This document shows positions 54,701-64,000 of a DNA stretch of 64,000 nucleotides, one piece after another; positions within the stretch are counted from its first letter, which is position 1; each line of letters starts with the position of its first letter. The stretch is from positions 18,369,318 to 18,433,317 of the forward strand of contig CM074188.1 in the NCBI GenBank assembly GCA_037179385.1, read 5' to 3'. The stretch comes from Holothuria scabra. Its lineage: Eukaryota; Echinodermata; Holothuroidea; Aspidochirotida; Holothuriidae. A program made the translations under genes and the position numbers. The notes below the pieces were generated by a model. The model was not told the origin of the DNA. It made no database searches and worked only from the letters and a program-made list of their open reading frames with translations.

Positions 54701-57700
54701 GAAGATGGTTCATATTGTTTTTGGTGGCAGTCATAGGTCATCTGGGGTCACTGGGGGTCAAAGTCTGAAAATCTTGTCAACACAATATCTCAAGGGAGGA
54801 AACTTGAATAGATTTTATGTTTGGTTTGTGGATGCATTATAGTCAGAGGATGGTCTCTATTGGTCTTGGTAAAGGTCAAAGGTCATCTGGGGTCACCGGG
54901 GGGACAACAATATCACAAGGTAGGGAACTTGGATAGATTCCATATTTGGAATGTGAATGGGTTAAAGTTAGGAGATGGTCCCTACAGAGATGCCAAGTAT
55001 CTTGATTTAGGCGGAATAATTACCATTTTCACCCTCAATTCCGCAATTACGAATATCCTCCAAAAATTGCTCTTTTCACATGTTAAGGATCTTTGTTGAA
55101 ATCTCAAAGTGTCTAGCTCCCTAAACTGAAAAGTTTAGGCCAAAATTGTATGGTTTGAATGAGCAATTGGGCTATTACTTTCTGCCTAGGCATAACGTAG
55201 GCCTAAGTTAGGCCTAGCCGATGCTACATCTTTCACAAAGCAGAATCGAGTACTGAAGAGGATAAACAAAATCCACTTGGCCAAGAACGTCAAAAATTTT
55301 TAAAAGGCATTGGTAAAAAACCCTTATACAACAATCTGCAGTACTTTTGTGAGCTTTAGGTGTAAAGTTTTTCCCTGCGATGTAATTTTCTTCATCATGT
55401 CTAATGTCTTGTCACTTTTGCCATTGCCTAATGTATAGCATATATGTACATTTTGAACCTATTCTACACATGTATGTTTCTGTGTAATGTCCTTAGGCTA
55501 GCCTAGTGGGAAATTAAGCTTTCCTACCAATATTTTATTTGTTCTAGAACATGATATAAAGCATGCAGCAGCATATTTTGGTAGCAGGGTGGTATCTGCA
55601 GCGGGGGAAAACTTACGAAATTCTCCCATATATATTAGTGTTATGAGAAGCTGTTCAAAAGTCCTCCCATATATATTAGTGTTACAAAGTGTCATTGCAA
55701 AATAATGTCTCGACTCTGCAGTATTTATGGGGTTGGTTCAAACGTCTGCACTGAAATCTAACCCTCATCAAAGTCTTAAAAGTATTATTAAACCTTTCAG
55801 CTGGAAAGGATGGGGAGAGGGTCCTTAGTTTACAGTGTTGTGAACTCTCAAGACTTTTTGCAGGTAATTATACAAAACCATCAAAACCATCATTATGTCA
55901 TTTCTTAATTGTACCATGGTTTTTTAGGGTTGCCCTAGCATGAGGGGGGTCCACTTTTAAAGAAGGTTTGCATGATTCCTATTTTTCATTTCTTGAAGTC
56001 AGCTCGAAGCCTTTTGAAATTGCAATGTGTAGAGGTTAAAGGATTTGTAGGGTCACTGGTGGTCAAAATGTGAATGACAACCTTGTTTAATAGGTGTTAA
56101 CACATCTTAAGTGGGAGACTTAAATAGATTTCACGTGTGGTTTGTGAATGCTTATGGTAAGAAGATGATCCCTATTTTTGGTTGGGGGGACAAAGGTCAT
56201 GTGGGAAAACAAAATTATTTTTTGAACATGTTAGTATAACATTTGAATGAGAAGATAATGGTACATGATGGGATTATTTGAAACGGAACGTTTGTGTATC
56301 ATCGAAACCTCAATGCAGTTTTGCATTCTGGTTCTTTACTCACCTTGAAGCAATAAACCGAGATTGTGTCTGGATGAGCATGAATTTCAGAATATTGTGG
56401 GAAGGACTTCAGTAAGAAGGTTAGGAGAATTGGTACTATTTGGGGTGAGAGCACTGGACCGTTAACCTGATGGATTAAACTAAATTTTTAACATCTCGTA
56501 TTAAGGGGAAAAATAACTTGAAGGTTGATAGCAGTCACCCCAAACTTACCTCAAAGCAACAGCTAAATATTGCAATTCTCCTTATTTCTCTTCAAGTAGT
56601 CTGTCTTTGGTGGAATTTCAGGACTTAAAAATTGCATATTCAATGTAAATCCTGGAAGCAGTTTTGACAATTGAGGAGGACATCACATGATTTCCAAGAG
56701 CCATTCATGATTTATAGACAACTACACTACTGTATCACATGCAAGTTGGAGAATTTGTGGTAACTGCATTTTAAATTCATAGTATAACTGTTCACTGAAT
56801 CAGAATTAAAATTGTAACCAAAGGGGTTTTGTAAGAATCTCCAAATTGGCACTGGCAGAGATACAGGAATATTCAGACAGTCTTTAAATTTTTTAAAGTC
56901 TATAAATGTTAGTTGAAAAGGTTGGGAAGCTGGGCGGTTCCTTCCTGGGAAGTTTTGGCATCTGGAGGGAAATTTTGACAATTGGAAAGAAATTTCTTTT
57001 CTACATAAAAATTTAGAAAGAATTTTGCTTGCTGCCTGGGAAATAATTATACTGGAAATTCCTTAAAAGGTGCTGTTAGGTTTATATCAAAGAATCTTTT
57101 GGTGGTCAAATGTTGAACATGTCAATATTTTGGGGCATTTCTGGGTTAGTTACATCAAAACAAGGCTCAAAATTGTAGGAAGTGTCCACTTGCCATAGAT
57201 AAGCGATCGATGTTTGCCTGGGAGAACCAATGTTTATACTGTATCTTAGATTTGTCTTGAGGCAACCACATGCAGTAGTGTACACCTGTACCTGTCTACA
57301 CTCTACACACTTCTTGTCAGCCTGCTTCATGATATTGATTGGAAGTATAATTTTGCATCACAGGACCCTACTAAAATATACATTTATGCATCTACTGTAC
57401 CTACTGTAAATTGACTATTCTGCATATAACTACACTGTTAGTTCGCACAATATGCAAAGAAATCTTACAGTAGGCCGACATATTAATTCAATGTTGGGGC
57501 AACCTAAAACTTGGAAAGACAATGAAATTTTTTTAACCACTTGTCCATGAGAGAAAAAATTTTTTACCCAAATTTGAAGCTCTGACTCAAAATTAGTTAG
57601 TTTGCCAAAATGTGCCAGATCAGTTTAAGAGACAATAGTTTTATAGCTTACATTACCCCAAATTAGTCTATGAATGGGATTGTAATTAATTTTTGTGTAG

Positions 57701-60700
57701 TCCATGCACAATTTCCAATTACTTTTAAAATAGCATGTCAAGGAGTGTTTTTTGTTCAAGTTCTGTACCTGAATACATAGCTTCAGTGTGAACAAATATA
57801 TTTTTAAAACCTGTACCACAGGTCTACTTTTTGTGGTGTCAAAAAAAGCAAGACCTTGACAAAGATGAACAATGGAGTTTTTTACTAAAGGCTTAAAGGG
57901 GACGAGCAGTCACCTTAAACTTAGTTTGAAGTAGCTGCTAATTCTCACTTAGTTCTTATCTCTATCTAAGTAACTGCAGTACAATGATTTTTCGTGACTT
58001 AGTAATTACTGTAGGTACAGTAAACCAATGAATTTCTCCTGGTGTATTTCACAATGTACGCAGTGAGAAAAAAGTTGTCACATGATTCTCAAGAGCCAAT
58101 CATGACACAGGACAGACTACTACACTAAGCCAAATCAGTTTGACTGCATTTTCCCATAATAACTGCATAAAGTTTGTTGCACAGTATTGTAGGGCAGTGT
58201 GTACCTGGTACCAGTAAGCATAAATTTTGTGTTGTGCTGTTTGGTAGTTTATGCAATGACAATATATCGGTTGGTTGATAACAGCATAGAAATATAAAGG
58301 TCTTTTATAATAACTACTGAGCCAGTAGATGTAATATTTGAATGCTTGGTTGATCAACTTGAAATGCAAATATTTTATAGGTGACAAACAGTGACAAGTT
58401 ACTGGATAACTTTATAGAGGCTGTTGTAATATAATAATACCAGGAAGATGTATGTGTGTTGGTACAGTTGTGCAGCAACAGTACTTCCTTATAACTTTGG
58501 ATTTATTTTCAGTACATATTTCTACTCTATTGTAGTATTAAAAGTTTTGGGGACATGTACAGTAGCTAGAAAGGTGTTAACATTCAGATAAATGTGTTTT
58601 CAGTGGGTACAGTGTCTATGAACTTGGTATGAAGACACTGGCCTAAAGGAGACAATTCATTGATTTCACTGATAAATTTAATAGAGATACTGTAGATTCA
58701 AAAATGTTGTGACTTTAGTCTACCGTCCTTGCATTTTTTTAAGGGTGCATGTTCATGTCTCAAGACATGTAGAGACACCTGATACACTGTACACTTGATA
58801 AGGTTAGGTTAGGGTTAGAGATTGTGAGGAAGTTTACAGTAGGCTAGAAGTCTCAAGAGCTTTTGAAATGCATGTTATCATGTTATGAACTAGGCATTTT
58901 TGTCAAAGTGGATGAGTTTTGTTCATGTCTTAATGCTAAATTGTCATGAAAACTGATTCTGTGCTACTGAAATGGTAATGAAAGGTACAGTACTAGACCA
59001 CGAAGAGTTGTTTATTAAAATTTTGCTATCAGATGCACGTTTTTAATTTAGGTTTCAACCATATGAAGTTCCTGTTCAGAGATTACCTGTGATCAAAACA
59101 TACCCGTATATCTATGAACTTGATTTAATAATAATAATAATACATTGAACTTATATAGCACCAAATCAGGAACAAAAGTGTAGCTGCTACAGGCTTGCAA
59201 TTCCTCTACAAATGCTGTTGTATAAATCAGAGCTTTACAGTACAGGTTTGTAGTTGTGAGTAAAGGCAGGTTTACCAACGGTTAATTGGAAACAAAACAA
59301 ACTGCAAGCCCTCAAGCTCGTAGAATCTTACAATATTTCATGTTTTCTGTAGTGATTAGGCCTATTTTAATTGTTTAGTGATGCATGACAGTTCAGGACA
59401 GACATTTTCATGCAACCATTTTCTTTGAAAAAGTCACAAAAGTAATTTACATCCACTGATCACTTCAATGATTAAAATGCATGAAACAGTCAAACAATCT
59501 AGTGATTAACATGGTACAGTAGACCACTGGTAATCATTTTAAGTACAGTACATCTTTTTAAAGTTTATAGAGTTTAGCTGATCAATATGATCAGACAATG
59601 TTCATATTTTTTTCTGAATTTTTGAACTCTGAAGTTATATGCCTCACTTTTTGCGTTCAGTGTTGATATTTCTGGCAACTGCAAAGTTTTGCAAGAATTA
59701 CCTGGGCATGTCACCATTTTAGCAGTTTTTCCAGGAATTTATTTTCAAAAATTTTATACTTTCTGAGTGATTTTACTCTTGATCTCCATCAAGGGACTGG
59801 ATCCAAATCTGATCCATGTTTGCATTTTTCGAGTTGCTTTCTTGGAACTGTGTCTAGAAATTGCACAAATAGTACAAATTTTAGGAGTCTATGTAGTAAG
59901 GTATTTTTGTAGGGAAAATCAGCATAAATGCCAAAAATGCATAAGTGTGTGGACTCTCTGCACTTTACAGTGACAGCTTTAAAAACTGCAAACATCAATA
60001 TGCTTTTTCTTTTATGAAGGTCAGGACAGGATCTGGCATTTCCGTTAGAATTGAAATACCCCTGCAATAAGCTGAAAGGTGAATTGTGGTGCTTTCCTGT
60101 TTGTTTGGAAGTGAAAATGAACTGGTCATGTAATCGTCAAAAAAGCAAAAAAGTAAGAATGGTTTCTAAGATTCCATTTCCTTACATGACAAGTGCTCTT
60201 TCAAAAATGCAGTGATTTTTCACCTGTGATTGCTTTTATTTTTTATTTTGTCTTTATTTTTGTCTTGAATTGAGTTTTGCATTTGTGCAGTACATTTGCT
60301 TGTATTGAAACTACAGCTTATATAATTTGCAATCTGTCCTTGAGAAAACCCTTCAAGTGAATGTATCCTAGGATACATTATAGCTCTCTGTATTTTAAGT
60401 GATCGTAAAGTACTGTACAGTAGGTGTACTCAGTGTACTGGTGTACTGAAACAACAAAAAACATAAACTAGTTTGACTTTAAATGGATGAGTTGTTTAAT
60501 GATCAAAAAGGACAGTGAAAGTTTAAGGCAAATATTTAATGAAAATTTGCAAACTATTCTGGAAAAGATCATAAGCTGTTTGATCCATTCCTACTGTATT
60601 TGAGTCAAAATAAATGTGAAATTGTGTCATGCAGTTGGTTATGTCCCAGAGCACTCTGATTTTTGGCATTTGGCTCATCATTAATTTGTTCATGGATCTT

Positions 60701-63639
60701 TAGAAACCAAACATTATACGTATACCGTGCACAGTTCCAAAGAATTTTGAAAGAAACAAATCTTGTGATTTGTCCAGGAGGACATTGATTAGATTTCACC
60801 TCCTTAGCACAACATTAAAAGACTATGTTGTACTAAGTACAGTAGTCTTCACTTCATGTCTCGAGGTCATTTTCTGGTGAAACATACTGTGCAGTATGTT
60901 CAGGGTGGGATGTGGTGGTAGCCAACGCAGAGTCAAACTTTGAGTTTAACTTTTTTCTTTTTCAATATCCTCTGCAGTCAGGTGAGCCAGCAATGCTCAC
61001 TCTGGTATTCATTTTCAGTTGTTACAGATGTTGTGTAATGAATTCCCTACATGTTAAGGAATACCGCAGTTTGCCACAATTGATTCATGGCAACTATACA
61101 AGTATGTACAGTTTATTTGGCAGAAACAGGAGTTTTCCATTTTGTAACATAAGAAAAGGAAATTGGATGATTTAGTGCTACTGTACACTATTTCAATAAA
61201 ATTTTGTGAAAAATCACATCACAAAATGGAATTTCTCTATTTCTAATTTTGGGCTGATTTTGATGCCTGTAGTGATTACCCACACCAGTCAGCTCAATTG
61301 TTCATGTGACCATATGGCATAGAGGGTTCAATTGATATAAGAAACAAGTATGTATAAAAATGTTGTACAAGGATGTATCATGTTTTTCATTCATGTGCAG
61401 GTATATTTACAATTTAGGGCCCTTTAGTGATCCTATTTTTTGGAGTCAGGTACCTACTGTAGGGCCTTACAGGGCAGTGCTGGTTGCTGTGAATTGAACT
61501 ACTGTCAACATAATAGCTCATAGAGCTTCTCTTAAGGCATTCTTGGAAAATCAGCTTTATACTGTAGACAGACAAATATCCGTCTACTGAACAGGTTATT
61601 CAAAGGCCAAATGGCTGAATTACCCATACAGTTAGATGGAGTTTTATGGGCCAGTTTCTAAATAAAAGTCAAGCCAGCCACATTCTTTTTATCCAGTTCA
61701 GTGGTTGTTTTTCCCACTCTATGTTTATGCTCCATTTCCAAGCACAATGGAAGGAGGATCTGTGAAAAGTCTTCGTATGACCCAGTCAGGACGCGAACTC
61801 CAGACCTCCTGACTACAAGTTTGATGCTCAACAGTACCCACCTGACCATGCAGTCACTAGCACAGCCTGTAGCAACAGTAGTACTATACAGTAGTGCTTT
61901 ATCAAGTGATCCTGTTTTGTCAAAATAATTCAAAAAGGAGACAAATATAGAGCTATCTTGTTGTACAAAGATTTTATGAAATTTTTGTGAAATTGACTTT
62001 GTTTTGAGAATTCATGATTCCTTTGGAAAGTGAATTTTTCTTCAGAACTTTTTGCCAGGAGTTGAATGAAGTGCAGTAGAGTGAAATATCATTTTCCAAC
62101 CCACAGCTTATATTGACTGAATTTGACTCGCATACAAAGTGCATTCACATTTGTCGTTTCAGTACAGGTACTTAGTTTCTGCACAGAAACATTATACAGT
62201 TCTTAAGATATTACCATCCACTGTATACCCAATTGTAATCACTAATTTAGAACAGGTCTGTGACCTTTTCTGCTTTCTTCCTGAAGTACATTAGTTGATC
62301 GAGCAACGTACAGTTAACAGATAAAATCAGTTTTTTTTTTTCTCACTTAAAATAATGCTGTACATGTGTTAAATAAGTTATTTGTACTCTAACACTGGAC
62401 AGTTAGAAACTTCCTGTAGAAATGGAATCGTGTGGTACAGCAGGGCTAGGCCTCATGGTCGAATCAAAGTTGAGAACAGGGAAGGAAAGGGATGTTACTG
62501 AAGGGGAAAAGAATTTGACACTCTACTCAGAACTTTAATGGAATATATTGACACCATTATCTGGCAAGATTTGGGTTCCCTCAAACTTGCAACTGTCCAA
62601 TACTTTGTGGATTCATGTTAATTCAGATTAAGGATGTTATTGACATTGTACATGTTAAGCAAGCTTTGTTCATCATTTAAAAACATACCCTGGGGTATTG
62701 GAAGCAATTCAGCCCAGTCACAGCTTGAAAAAGGGCACAGTCAAAATGAGCAAAATGGCTGGCAGTCTATGTTATTTCAATGGACATTTACTGATGCCAC
62801 AGCAATCAGAAAGGGCCTGGCAGCCATTGCAGTGGTGCCGTCAGTTATTTTGAGCCCTGCAGTAACACCCCTCCCCCTCACTCCTCCATACATCATGTTC
62901 CTAGATTCCTTACCATGGTGCTCACAGCCTGACAATGTTACATTAGGATTTCCTTCCAAAGTAAAAGTATATATACTGTATTTACTTTGCAGTTGCCGGA
63001 AATCAATATTTTTGCCATATCTTGTCTTTTACCAGGTTCACAGTAACATACTCAAAATGCATTGACTATTACTGCACCTATGTGGGAAGGGCTGGGGACT
63101 CGGGTTGAAAAATTCCTTCATGACAAACATTTGAATAACAAAGTAAAAGCAAAACCAAATGGCCAAGTAGTGATCAATAGGCCTAAAAACTTTGGTCTGT
63201 ACAGTTTAAGGCTCAGATATTGCATCATTTCCCACCCCTTACCCATTTCCCACCCCTCACCCATTTCCCCCCCAAATTGGGGGAGGCACCCCTTCCCTTT
63301 GGCTCCTCCCCATGTCAAAGTCCCTCCCATTACAGAATCATGGCTATGTTCTTGTCTGTCACTTCAATAAGCCAAGCAGCTTGTTCAATGTCTACATACC
63401 CTGGTGCTACGTACAATGTTGTTTTGATAATGGATGGTATTGGGCTCTAAAAATAAAAGTGAATGGTTATGAAAGTTGAAACTTAAGTCTGTTATGTCAT
63501 TATAGGGCATTTCTAATTACTTCTCTTTGTTTCATTTTCTCATTAACAGGAATACCAGAAGGTGTTTTGTATCCTCAATGCACTGTCCATGTCATTTTAT
63601 GATAAAAAAAGAACAGCAAGAGAACTTGAGGGTACACAG
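42693..63639 (+). CDS. PH-domain-like protein, first two coding exons, 3' part outside window
   Basis: The start codon at 42693 sits in AAAAATGG with an in-frame TAA 18 bases upstream. The first exon ends AAG|gtaatg at 42764 (phase 0). The next recognised exon is 63550-63639, also phase 0 at both ends. The joined 54 residues begin MASRDDDPTQKYRYLEGYVE, and the second part has KVFCILNALSMSFYDKK. The order YLEGY, a basic stretch, a VFxxL strand and FYDKK looks like strands 1-3 of a pleckstrin homology domain, which in known proteins binds phosphoinositides or membranes. YxEG..FYxDKK also resembles STAP adaptors, but that is too weak for a name. Additional exons inside the 20.8-kb intron cannot be excluded. 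Confidence 0.6.
43023..43328 (-). mobile_element. TTAA-type mini-element, reverse copy
   Basis: It is the inverse of 43831-44138, sharing GAAATTCATCCTCATCTAGA, GTTTATTGCTTCAGGGTGAG and GTCAATCAAAGAGCTGAGCC. It is moderately decayed. Confidence 0.7.
43831..44138 (+). mobile_element. 308-bp TTAA-flanked mini-element (piggyBac-like)
   Basis: It lies between TTAA (43827-43830) and TTAA (44139-44142). Inverted ends are AGGGCCAATCCTCTCA and, on the other strand, AAGGCCCAATTCTCTCA. The TTAA duplication is typical of piggyBac-mobilised elements. It serves as an unoccupied paralogue of the element at 52336-56461. Confidence 0.82.
44493..46060. mobile_element. 1.57-kb element with ATGGCTCAATCCATA ends and GGTGTCCC iterations
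   Basis: The left end ATGGCTCAATCCATAGACTA is inverted at the right (TTTATGGATTGAGCCAT), and the inverse repeat continues through GGGTCCAAT. Inside, TTGGTGTCCC occurs six times (near 44688, 44901, 45090, 45267, 45470, 45842), often followed by GTTATGTTGG. A perfect internal inversion GGCGGACATAACT / AGTTATGTCCGCC also occurs. No target duplication was identified, and there is no credible ORF. Confidence 0.75.
46400..48510. other. Intron sequence, mostly featureless
   Basis: Apart from the dispersed repeat at 46995-47130 I see no element ends, exons or RNA genes. Confidence 0.35.
48519..48700. mobile_element. hAT mini-element, one end only
   Basis: CAGTGGCATAGCCAGAGAG followed by a C-run is a typical left terminus. 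I could not find the opposite end, so the boundary on the right is arbitrary. Confidence 0.45.
49056..49896 (+). mobile_element. 841-bp TA-flanked element with CCGTATTTACTC ends
   Basis: The left end CCGTATTTACTCTATTAAAC is exactly inverted at the right (GTTTAATAGAGTAAATACGG) and both sides are flanked by TA. Subterminal TAAACGCC blocks recur near both ends. TA duplication fits the Tc1/mariner/pogo group. The centre is CpG-rich and carries the ORF at 49616-49855. Confidence 0.88.
49616..49855 (+). CDS. Short HIRAN-like ORF inside the TA-flanked element, probably partial
   Basis: From the ATG at 49616 the frame runs 79 codons to a TAA at 49853-49855, just before the right terminal repeat. The core VVRGYHIYRKVWFPIIGEEL, then DNQM..CAIVV and VVGHLHRE, resembles the small domain (GYHIY..W.P.IGE.L...VGH.PR) common in invertebrate and fish genomes and related to HIRAN. 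The last codons are read from the element's subterminal repeat, so the domain is cut short. This could be the first exon of a larger element gene or a captured host exon. Similarity is from memory and moderate. Confidence 0.4.
   Translation: MSAKVDLTCKVHSVVRGYHIYRKVWFPIIGEELTADCEADNQMGRCAIVVNQKGSDKKQVVGHLHREKSRKFDSNKRPL
50595..51523. mobile_element. 929-bp element with GGGTAAACTGGG ends
   Basis: GGGTAAACTGGGATAAAAGC at the left corresponds on the reverse strand to GGGTAAACTGGGCTAAAAAC at the right, both followed by ACCCAT or CACCCAT. An internal hairpin GTTTTTACCC..GGGTAAAAAC lies near 50790-50818. No ORF and no clear target duplication. Confidence 0.75.
52493..56332 (+). mobile_element. Satellite-bearing element, copy 2 (Helentron-associated/HINE-like)
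   Basis: GGTTTCGATGATA (52498-52510) and the inverse TATCATCGAAACC (56297-56309) are identical to those of copy 1. The 3' stem AATGCA..TGCATT (56312-56327) is preserved with a different loop, followed by CTGG. A GT leader (52535-52590) and the unique tail before the right end are shared with copy 1. About 1 kb of unrelated sequence (about 55045-56025) interrupts the region between array and tail. Confidence 0.72.
52610..54960 (+). repeat. Tandem array, about 145-bp unit, array 2
   Basis: About 16 units. Exact AGGTCAAAGGTCA occurs in 12 of them. Units fall into types by their GTTAGCACGATAT, ATTAGCACAATAT or GTCAACACAATAT segments, which recur in order. Diagnostic variants (GGATCAATTT, TCTG(T/C)GGTCACCAAGG) repeat five units apart, showing higher-order duplication of about 725 bp. 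Confidence 0.93.
56510..56760. repeat. Dispersed repeat shared with 57895-58130
   Basis: Both contain GCAGTCACC, AAACTTA, CACATGATT, CAAGAGCCA and TCATGA in order. It is decayed, and its family is unknown. Confidence 0.5.
58140..61620. other. Intron sequence without recognised features
   Basis: AT-rich, with many short TACAGTA/TACTGTA words. No element ends, exons or structural RNA genes could be supported. Confidence 0.35.
61630..61860 (-). repeat. tRNA-derived SINE
   Basis: The minus strand carries a box-B-like GGAGTTCGCGTCC (near 61790) followed by TGACTGGGTCATACGAAGAC, then the shared body with GACTTTTATTTAGAAACTGG and CCATCTAAC. Confidence 0.65.
63550..63639 (+). CDS. PH-domain-like gene, second coding exon
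   Basis: The acceptor CTCATTAACAG and donor ACACAG|gtaatg enclose exactly 30 codons in phase 0, matching the phase of the first exon. The translation reads EYQKVFCILNALSMSFYDKK and onward, with PH strand character. Confidence 0.65.
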
Positions 63640-64000
63640 GTAATGGAATGTTTACTTTCTCACAAACTGAAATATCTGTCTTTATGAAGTAAGATTCACC
63701 CAACCCTGGCTGTAAATGCTGTGCATTTTTTGTACACATAATTTAATGTGGAACTAAATGCAACCACCCCAACTTGGAATACTGCACTCTTACCTGTTAC
63801 ATAATTCTTTAGAGTCATGTGACAGTAATACTTAGTTATGAAATTATATCATTGTTATTTTACTGTACCTTGACCATGTTTTCTTCAAGCCCCCACTCCC
63901 CCCCCCCCCACACACAGAATAAAATTTTCAATTTTATAGTTTAAGTAAATGTACCCTATTGGTGGTTCTGAGCTGTAATATGCCATCAGGCACATCTCAT

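Larger units (their letters stand above)
52336..56461 (+). mobile_element. TTAA-flanked mini-element split by the satellite element
   Basis: Its left half (AGGGCCAAACCTCTCACCCC to AAATTGAG) and right half (ACTCACC..AATAAACCGAGATTG to GAGAGCACTGGACCG) together match 43831-44138. TTAA is present at 52332-52335 and 56462-56465. The intervening 3.8 kb is the satellite-bearing element. Confidence 0.85.

Noticed and set aside
56500..63000. High frequency of TACAGTA/TACTGTA words
   Set aside because: Scattered without regular spacing or shared context. Probably compositional, and I cannot test its significance.

Overview
This is a 64-kb stretch of an AT-rich animal genome with split genes, GT..AG introns and many transposon-derived repeats. 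There are no bacterial operons, rRNA genes or CRISPR arrays. The organism is most likely a marine invertebrate deuterostome, possibly an echinoderm. This is an inference from the animal-type NCBP1 protein, the 'CAGTGGCGTAGC' type hAT mini-elements and the GGTCAAAGGTCA minisatellites. The sequence itself does not prove it.

Region 1 (91-24137, + strand) is most of the nuclear cap-binding protein gene NCBP1 (CBP80). Seventeen exons were placed by splice sites, phase and protein similarity. They encode 713 residues ending at a TGA; roughly the first 77 residues lie upstream of the window. The reading frame is intact across every junction. Its introns carry SINEs, small inverted-repeat elements and one large satellite-bearing element (17357-20213).

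Region 2 (about 24.1-42.3 kb) is the NCBP1 3' UTR followed by intergenic DNA. Between 30.5 and 40.5 kb lie at least four non-autonomous hAT elements whose ends and 8-bp target duplications can be read directly: 30581-31633, 34631-35950, 36120-36314 and 36762-38176. A fifth, 38544-40489, is likely. Another inverted-repeat element (31926-32454) and CpG-richer patches lie among them.

Region 3 (about 42.3-64.0 kb, + strand) begins a second gene. Its first coding exon is 42693-42764 and the next recognised exon is 63550-63639, separated by a 20.8-kb intron. The joined 54 residues look like the first strands of a PH domain, with a weak resemblance to STAP-type adaptors. The intron holds a second copy of the satellite-bearing element (52493-56332) nested in a TTAA-flanked mini-element. 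It also holds a TA-flanked element carrying a short HIRAN-like reading frame, and two further inverted-repeat elements.

The most interesting signal is the repeated satellite-bearing element. Both copies have the same 13-bp inverted subterminal repeats, a GT-rich leader, an array of about 145-bp units, and a 3' stem-loop followed by CTGG. This architecture resembles Helentron-associated non-autonomous elements (HINE/pearl type). Most units carry a perfect DR1 nuclear-receptor motif, AGGTCAAAGGTCA, with 21 exact copies in the window.
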